Shown in pieces: positions 58,881 through 64,000 of a stretch of 64,000 nucleotides of DNA. Location of the stretch: NCBI RefSeq assembly GCF_008973665.1, contig NZ_WACP01000008.1, positions 199,752 to 263,751 on the forward strand, written 5' to 3'. The notes below the pieces were generated by a model, which was given only the letters and a program-made list of their open reading frames with translations, ran no database searches and was not told the DNA's origin. Every line of letters begins with the position of its first letter. Positions within the stretch are counted from its first letter, which is position 1. Origin of the DNA: Paenibacillus tengchongensis (GTDB lineage: Bacteria > Bacillota > Bacilli > Paenibacillales > Paenibacillaceae). Both the position numbers and the translations under genes were made by a program.

Positions 58881-59645
58881 TTAACGCCGGCGGCGCGGTG
58901 TCAACAGCAGCCACAGACTGTATAGCAGCAGCAGTCCGGCGGCAACCAGCGCAGTGATAAAGACGCTGCCTGTCTCCCGCTGTTCAACAGCAATGGCAAT
59001 AAAGGCCCAGACGAAGATCAGGGGGTAAATGCTGTCCCGGTGAGGGAAGCTGACGAGAACCGCCAGCAGCGTGCCCACGATCAGCATGATTACTGCCCAA
59101 GTGATCCCGCTGAGACCAAAGCCGCCCCAGTCATTCTTTACCAGCACAATACTGACATTGACAATGGTAGCGACGGAGATCCATCCGAGGTAGATGCTGA
59201 AGGGTAGCCGTAGCAGCCAGTTCTCGCCGGTGGACGGAGCGGTAATTGCCCGCGTCTTCCGGTAGATGACGATCAGCGATACCAGCAGCAGAACCATAAC
59301 CGCAAGGGACAGCTCGATATAAAGATAATGCCAGAGAATCAGCCAGCCCATATTAAAGATACAGCTAAGCATAAACCAGATGCCGATGGAGCGTACCGAA
59401 TCGCGTGAACCGGTTGCCCCGCGGAACTGGTAGATCACAAATCCGGCCAAAAGCACATAGATCAGCGACCAGATGCTGAAGGCATAGCCGGCCGGCGTGA
59501 AATAAGTGTGGTAACGGTCGGAGATTTCGCCGGTGGTTCTTCCGCCAAGCGGCAGTGCTACCGAAAGCACATTGACGGCAATGACGCCAAGATAGAACAA
59601 CAGGTTCCACCATTTATAAGGGTTAGTGCGGTTCAAGTCGGTCAC
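58881..59645 (-). CDS. Tryptophan-rich membrane protein (TspO/MBR-like)
   Basis: 254 residues, seven to eight helices rich in Trp and Tyr. Seen: YFTPAGYAFSIWSLIYVLLAGF, the TspO/MBR-family block, FNMGWLILWHYLYIELSL and RLPFSIYLGWISVATIVN. Longer than classic TspO (about 160), so it belongs to the extended group often annotated as tryptophan-rich sensory protein. The ligand (tetrapyrroles in TspO) is inferred only. GTG 59645 abuts AGGAA; TTG 59636 is an alternative start with better spacing. Confidence 0.82.
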   Translation of the reverse strand: MTDLNRTNPYKWWNLLFYLGVIAVNVLSVALPLGGRTTGEISDRYHTYFTPAGYAFSIWSLIYVLLAGFVIYQFRGATGSRDSVRSIGIWFMLSCIFNMGWLILWHYLYIELSLAVMVLLLVSLIVIYRKTRAITAPSTGENWLLRLPFSIYLGWISVATIVNVSIVLVKNDWGGFGLSGITWAVIMLIVGTLLAVLVSFPHRDSIYPLIFVWAFIAIAVEQRETGSVFITALVAAGLLLLYSLWLLLTPRRRR

Positions 59646-59846
59646 TTCCTATCCTATGAATTGGTAAGACGGGTCCCGGGTCTATCTAGAATATACCCGC
59701 ATTGTTTGCGGTTCAGACTAATTCCCCAAAAAAAATGACCGGCAGGTCAACGGAGATTGAAGGATAGCAGCCCGGAAAGTCGGGGTAAATATGTATGATG
59801 TGTATTTTCACAAATTCGGCGGCAGCCGGAAGGGGGACGAACAGTA

Positions 59847-62312
59847 ATGGAGAGCAGTGAAGCGATACGCCCCGAGAAAGTCGGACCACTGATCATGAAG
59901 GAGACCTGGACCACTCCGGGCAGCATGGTGTCGTGGGAGCGGGCGGAGAATATCTACATTTGCCATGGGGAGCGCGGCGGGATCGTCTTTATATTCCTGG
60001 GGGACGATATGTTCCGGATGAAGGTATTCCGGGGGCGGGCTCCTGATTTAACGACGAGCCCGGCAGTGCTGCCGGAATGCTGCATTCCTCATCGGTTCCC
60101 GGCGGAGGAAACGGAGAATGAGCTGATCTTCACTACCGGCGCGATCCGGTTAACCATTGTTAAGTCGAACTTTGAGATCCGCGTGGAGAACCGTGAGGGC
60201 AAGGTGATTATGGAGCAAAATGCGGTCAGCTGGAATCCGCGCGGCGCCAGCCATGCGGAATATGATATGCAGCCGGACTCCCATTTCTACGGTCTAGGTG
60301 AGAAATCCAGCTTTCTGGACAAGCGCGGCGAGAAATATACGAACTGGAATACGGATGTGTTCGCCCCGCACCTGCCGGAAATCGAAGCGCTCTATGAGTC
60401 TATTCCGCTGCTGATTCATATGCACGATGACCTTTCCTACGGGCTGTTCCTGGACAACACAGGCCGCAGCGACTTCGATATGCGTTCCCATGGGGTGGCG
60501 TTCTCGATCGGCTGCTCCACCGGGGCCTACGACATGTATTTTATTAACGGGCCGGAAATGAAGGATGTAGTCAAAAGATATACGTCTCTGACCGGCCGCA
60601 TTCCGCTGCCGCCGAAATGGGCGCTCGGCTACCACCAGTCACGTTACAGCTACATGAACCAGCAGGAGGTTCTGCAGCTGGCCCGCACCTTCCGCGAGAA
60701 GCAGATTCCATGCGATGTCATCTATCTCGATATCCATTACATGGACGAATACCGGGTCTTCACCTTTGATCCCATCAATTTCGCCGAGCCGGAGAAAATG
60801 ATTGCAGAGCTGGGTGAACTGGGGATACGCATTGTGCCGATCGTCGATCCGGGCGTCAAAAAGGACCCCAACTACGAGGTGTACAAGGAAGGGGTACTGA
60901 ACAAGCATTTCTGCCGGCGGCTGGAAGGGGATATTTTCTTCGGGGAAGTCTGGCCGGGCATCAGTGCATTTCCGGACTTCAGCGACAGCCGGGCGGCCGA
61001 ATGGTGGGGTGATCTGCACAAGTTCTACACCGATCTCGGCATCCAGGGCATCTGGAACGATATGAACGAGCCGGCGGTATTCAATGAGAGCAAGACGATG
61101 GATCTTGATGTCATGCATTTCAACAACGGGCGTCCGGTAACCCATGAGGAATACCACAACCTGTACGGAATGATGATGTCAAAGGCGACGTATGAAGGCT
61201 TGACCGAGCATATGCAGGGCGAACGGCCCTTTGTGCTGACGAGGGCGGGCTATGCGGGCATCCAGCGTTATGCCGCCGTCTGGACCGGCGACAACCGCAG
61301 CTTCTGGGAGCATATGGCGATGGCGATGCCGATGGTGCTCAATATGGGCCTCTCCGGTCTTGCCTTCTCAGGCCCTGATATTGGCGGATTCGCCCACCAT
61401 ACCTCCGCGCAGCTGCTGGTGCGCTGGACGCAGATGGGCGTATTCTTCCCGTACTGCCGCAATCATTCCTCCATCGGCACGCTCCGTCAGGAGCCCTGGT
61501 CGTTCGGAGAAGAAGTAGAGACGATTCTGCGGGATTACATCAGCCTGCGCTACCGCTGGCTGCCGCACCTGTACAATCTGTTCCATGAAGCGGAGATGAC
61601 CGGACTGCCGGTCATGCGGCCGCTGATTCTGGAATATCCGCGTGATCCGTATCTGTATAATCTGTGTGACCAGTTCCTGCTGGGCGAGGGTGTGCTGATC
61701 GCACCGGTCTACCGTCCGGACACGGAACACCGCTCGGTCTACCTCCCCGCTGGGCGCTGGCTGGATTATTGGGACGGTGAAGTTCATGCGGGTGGACAGC
61801 ACATTCTTGCCGCTGCTCCGCTGCATATTATGCCGATGTATGTGAAGGCAGGCAGCATGGTGGCCGAAGGTCCGCTGAAACAGTATGCGCTGGAAGAACA
61901 GGAAGAGGCGGTAACCTTTCATTTGTACGGCGCCGAGGCGGAAGAAGGCTTTACTGCTGCTTATACATTATATGAAGATGACGGACACAGCTTCGCTTAC
62001 AGGGGCGGGCAGTATTCGCAGCTTGCGGTAACCGCCGCCGGAGAAGAACGGGCTTTACGGATCAACTGGTCCTACCAGGTGCGTGAGTACGCTCCGCGCA
62101 GAGAGCTGCTGCGCTTTGCGCTTTGCTATCCGTTCTTTGCCGCAGCGGCGGTTGACGGCCTGTCCGAGCTTACGCTGGAGCAGCTTGACGAAGGACGCAC
62201 AGGCTGGGCGCGAAACGGTAAGAATGGTGCGATTATTGTACAGGCCGCTGACGACCCGGCCGGCGGGGAGCTGCTGATCCGGGCGGCCCGCGATGCGGCA
62301 GCGGATGAATAG
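59847..62312 (+). CDS. Glycoside hydrolase family 31 alpha-glucosidase
   Basis: 821-residue, apparently cytosolic enzyme (no signal peptide) releasing alpha-linked glucose or xylose. Seen: N-terminal galactose-mutarotase-like domain (HFYGLGEKSSFLDKRG), the GH31 barrel with DVIYLDIHYMDEYRVFT, catalytic nucleophile Asp in GIWNDMNEPAVF, the general acid in WTGDNRSFWEH, and GFAHHTSAQLLVRW. A C-terminal beta-sandwich includes YEDDGHSFAYRGG. RBS AAGGGGGACGA before ATG 59847. Single-gene unit with a terminator; alpha-glucosidase is the most probable activity. Confidence 0.93.
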   Translation: MESSEAIRPEKVGPLIMKETWTTPGSMVSWERAENIYICHGERGGIVFIFLGDDMFRMKVFRGRAPDLTTSPAVLPECCIPHRFPAEETENELIFTTGAIRLTIVKSNFEIRVENREGKVIMEQNAVSWNPRGASHAEYDMQPDSHFYGLGEKSSFLDKRGEKYTNWNTDVFAPHLPEIEALYESIPLLIHMHDDLSYGLFLDNTGRSDFDMRSHGVAFSIGCSTGAYDMYFINGPEMKDVVKRYTSLTGRIPLPPKWALGYHQSRYSYMNQQEVLQLARTFREKQIPCDVIYLDIHYMDEYRVFTFDPINFAEPEKMIAELGELGIRIVPIVDPGVKKDPNYEVYKEGVLNKHFCRRLEGDIFFGEVWPGISAFPDFSDSRAAEWWGDLHKFYTDLGIQGIWNDMNEPAVFNESKTMDLDVMHFNNGRPVTHEEYHNLYGMMMSKATYEGLTEHMQGERPFVLTRAGYAGIQRYAAVWTGDNRSFWEHMAMAMPMVLNMGLSGLAFSGPDIGGFAHHTSAQLLVRWTQMGVFFPYCRNHSSIGTLRQEPWSFGEEVETILRDYISLRYRWLPHLYNLFHEAEMTGLPVMRPLILEYPRDPYLYNLCDQFLLGEGVLIAPVYRPDTEHRSVYLPAGRWLDYWDGEVHAGGQHILAAAPLHIMPMYVKAGSMVAEGPLKQYALEEQEEAVTFHLYGAEAEEGFTAAYTLYEDDGHSFAYRGGQYSQLAVTAAGEERALRINWSYQVREYAPRRELLRFALCYPFFAAAAVDGLSELTLEQLDEGRTGWARNGKNGAIIVQAADDPAGGELLIRAARDAAADE

Positions 62313-62323
62313 AAACCAAGGAG

Positions 62324-62362
62324 AGAGTGTTTCAGGGCCGGAGCCCTGGAACACTCTTTTTG
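62324..62362 (+). terminator. Intrinsic terminator of the GH31 gene
   Basis: AGAGTGTTTCAGGGC (62324-62338) pairs with GCCCTGGAACACTCT (62343-62357), then TTTTTG. Confidence 0.92.
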
Positions 62363-62461
62363 TATGTACCGGTAGAAAAATTATGTGAAATGTTTTTAAA
62401 TTGAGGCTTTTTCGTATAAGATGAAGGGATGAACTAAAATATCCGCTTTAGGAGATCACCG

Positions 62462-64000
62462 ATGATTATGCATCTGTATGCCATTTGGCTTGGGGACGTT
62501 TTATTTTGCTTTTCCGGAGAAACTTCGGAGCCGAAGGTCGACGCGTGGACGCGCGTGGTTAAACGGCTGGAGTTCCGCGGGGGGCTGCGCCCGTTTGCTG
62601 GCGCCGCACTGCGGCTGGCGGAAGTGAAATATCCAATTTCCGTCCCGGCGGAAGGGAGAACGGGGCGGCGCGGCCTGCCCGGCCGCACGCTGGAGGGCCT
62701 GGCGCTCGGACCGAGGGAGGCCTTTGAGCTGCTGCTGGCCTGGGAGGAGCAGGTTTGCCGCGTCAAAGGCCTTGAGCCCGGGGGCGAACTGCGCTATTGG
62801 GCGGCCGCAGCCCGGTTCGCCCTGGAGCTGCTCGCAACCGGCGGCATGGTGCCGGGTGCGCAGCCGATGCGCACCGGAAGCCCGCGCCGGCGCGGCGGCG
62901 AGCAGGCCGCAGCCGCAGTGTGGCGGCCGGCTTTCCGCACGGAGGCCACCCGGGAACATTTCCTGGGGCTGGCCTCCGCTATGCCGGTAATCGCACTGGG
63001 TGCGCATATTGCCGAGGAAGGCGAAATGTCCAGCCGTACGAATGCGGGGGCGTATGTGTTGCATTCCTTCTTGCAGGCGGTCATGAGTGTGGAGATCAAA
63101 CGGGTCATTGCGGGTATAGAACGGGAACTGGAGCCTTACAAAGCGAACTACCGCCGGGGTTCGTCGCCTCTCGGCGAGCTGTGGTGGAACAGCCTGCTGA
63201 CCGGCAGCCGCGATGTCCCGGTCCAGGGTACCCCGGCCGAAGCCGCAGAGCTGCTGGAAGCCGTGCAGCTTACGGCAGGGCATGAGGTGCCTTATGCCGA
63301 AGGGCAGGAAGAGGCCGGCGGCCGGCTGGGCCTCGGGCTGCGGCTGGAGCCGCCGGAGGGAGCCCATGCGGCGTGGCGGATTACCTTCTGGGCGGAGAAC
63401 CGCGAGGAAGGTGAATTCTGGCTGCCGGCTGCGGCGGTCTGGAGCAGTCCGGAACGGGAATTTACACTGTGGGGCAAGCGGTACCGCCATATTCAGCGCC
63501 AGCTGCTAGACTGGCTGGGGCAGGCTGCAGCCGTCTCCCCGGAGATCCGCGAGGCCTTGTGCGTTCCCGCACCGACGGGAGCGGAGCTTACGCAGGAGCA
63601 GCTTTACGCGTTCCTGAAGGAGAGCGTGCAGCCGCTGCGTGAACGGGGCATCACGGTGCAGATGCCGTCGCGCTGGAGCCGGGAAGGACGCCGCCGGGCG
63701 GGGATGAAGCTGAAGATGCAGCTTCCCGCCGGCGGTCAGGAGAGCCGCGAGGAAGCGGCACTGGGCCTGGAGATGCTGGTCTCCTTCCGCATCGAGGCCT
63801 CGCTTGGCGATACCTCCGTCAGCGAAGCGGAGCTGCAGGCGCTGGTGGAAGCAGGTGTGCCGTACGTCCGCTTCCGCGGCGAGTGGATCGAGGTGGACCC
63901 GAAGGAGCTCCGCCAGGTGCTACGGTATATGAAGCGGAATGAGAGCGGGGAGATGGCGGCAGCCGACTGGCTGCGCCTGGCCGCCGAGGATGAGGAAGAG
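62462..64000 (+). CDS. SNF2/DEAD-type helicase, N-terminal part (cut by the window end)
   Basis: 513 codons remain open to the last base, so the ATPase core lies beyond the window. What is visible matches the bacterial SNF2-associated N-terminal region: WRITFWAENREEGEFWLP, FTLWGKRYRHIQRQLLDWLG, then LVSFRIEASLGDTSVSEAEL and VPYVRFRGEWIEVDPKELRQVL, the classic beta-strand run before the SNF2 ATPase. ATG 62462 has AGGAGA six bases upstream. Related proteins (B. subtilis YwqA type) act on chromosomal DNA or RNA polymerase. Very GC-rich throughout. Confidence 0.8.
   Translation, partial: MIMHLYAIWLGDVLFCFSGETSEPKVDAWTRVVKRLEFRGGLRPFAGAALRLAEVKYPISVPAEGRTGRRGLPGRTLEGLALGPREAFELLLAWEEQVCRVKGLEPGGELRYWAAAARFALELLATGGMVPGAQPMRTGSPRRRGGEQAAAAVWRPAFRTEATREHFLGLASAMPVIALGAHIAEEGEMSSRTNAGAYVLHSFLQAVMSVEIKRVIAGIERELEPYKANYRRGSSPLGELWWNSLLTGSRDVPVQGTPAEAAELLEAVQLTAGHEVPYAEGQEEAGGRLGLGLRLEPPEGAHAAWRITFWAENREEGEFWLPAAAVWSSPEREFTLWGKRYRHIQRQLLDWLGQAAAVSPEIREALCVPAPTGAELTQEQLYAFLKESVQPLRERGITVQMPSRWSREGRRRAGMKLKMQLPAGGQESREEAALGLEMLVSFRIEASLGDTSVSEAELQALVEAGVPYVRFRGEWIEVDPKELRQVLRYMKRNESGEMAAADWLRLAAEDEEE

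Overview
The window looks like chromosomal DNA of a Paenibacillus-type member of the Bacillales. The reasons are a GC-rich Gram-positive gene style with strong GGAGG-type ribosome binding sites, YesM/YesN two-component genes, SLH-domain and LPXTG surface proteins, T-box, cobalamin and c-di-GMP riboswitches, a CsbD protein, and YunG/YqgV-type small proteins. No phage, transposase or CRISPR array was found. The first gene (solute-binding lipoprotein) lacks its 5' end and the last (SNF2-type helicase) lacks its 3' part.

Layout. 1-5.3 kb: sugar-type ABC solute-binding lipoprotein, a terminator, then a YesM/YesN sensor-regulator pair. 5.4-10 kb: AAC(3)-type acetyltransferase followed by decayed tandem copies of its own 3' end, a hairpin repeat, a histidine phosphatase, and an MFS exporter with an ArsR-type regulator and a perfect palindromic operator. 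10-17 kb: a 2363-residue SLH-anchored protein combining an endonuclease/phosphatase domain and two 5'-nucleotidase modules. 17.6-19.9 kb: serS with a T-box leader, and an SsuE-like FMN reductase.

20-27.3 kb: a ribonucleotide reductase block on the minus strand, nrdD-nrdG followed by nrdA-nrdB. Its leader carries two NrdR boxes 32 bp apart, a complete adenosylcobalamin riboswitch and an intrinsic terminator. Just upstream lies an array of DnaA-box-like 9-mers with an 11-bp period. 27.2-31.6 kb: yqgV, tRNA-Thr(CGT), a damaged hicAB pair and several small membrane or lipoprotein genes. 32-39 kb: a c-di-GMP-I riboswitch leading into a 1201-residue Pro/Thr-repeat LPXTG protein, a hydrolase, and a membrane HD-GYP (c-di-GMP phosphodiesterase-type) protein.

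39-53.7 kb: the most interesting region. It carries counterparts of most components of the flavin-based extracellular electron transfer (FLEET) locus of Listeria. These are a NusG-II protein (EetA), a Gx transporter (EetB), EcfA1-EcfA2-EcfT, a UbiA-type prenyltransferase, a two-component prenyl diphosphate synthase, an NDH-2 with an extra membrane domain, and a lipoprotein with two FMN-binding domains (PplA). Peptidase U32, an aminotransferase and a PL11 rhamnogalacturonan lyase are interspersed. Boxes matching TGTGA-N6-TCACT lie upstream of both the eetA and the pplA transcription units, which suggests shared Fnr-type anaerobic control. No ApbE flavin transferase is present in the window. 54-64 kb: CsbD, a sensor kinase, an MFS protein, an NAD(P)-binding protein, RidA, a TspO-like protein, a GH31 glucosidase and the start of a SNF2-family helicase.
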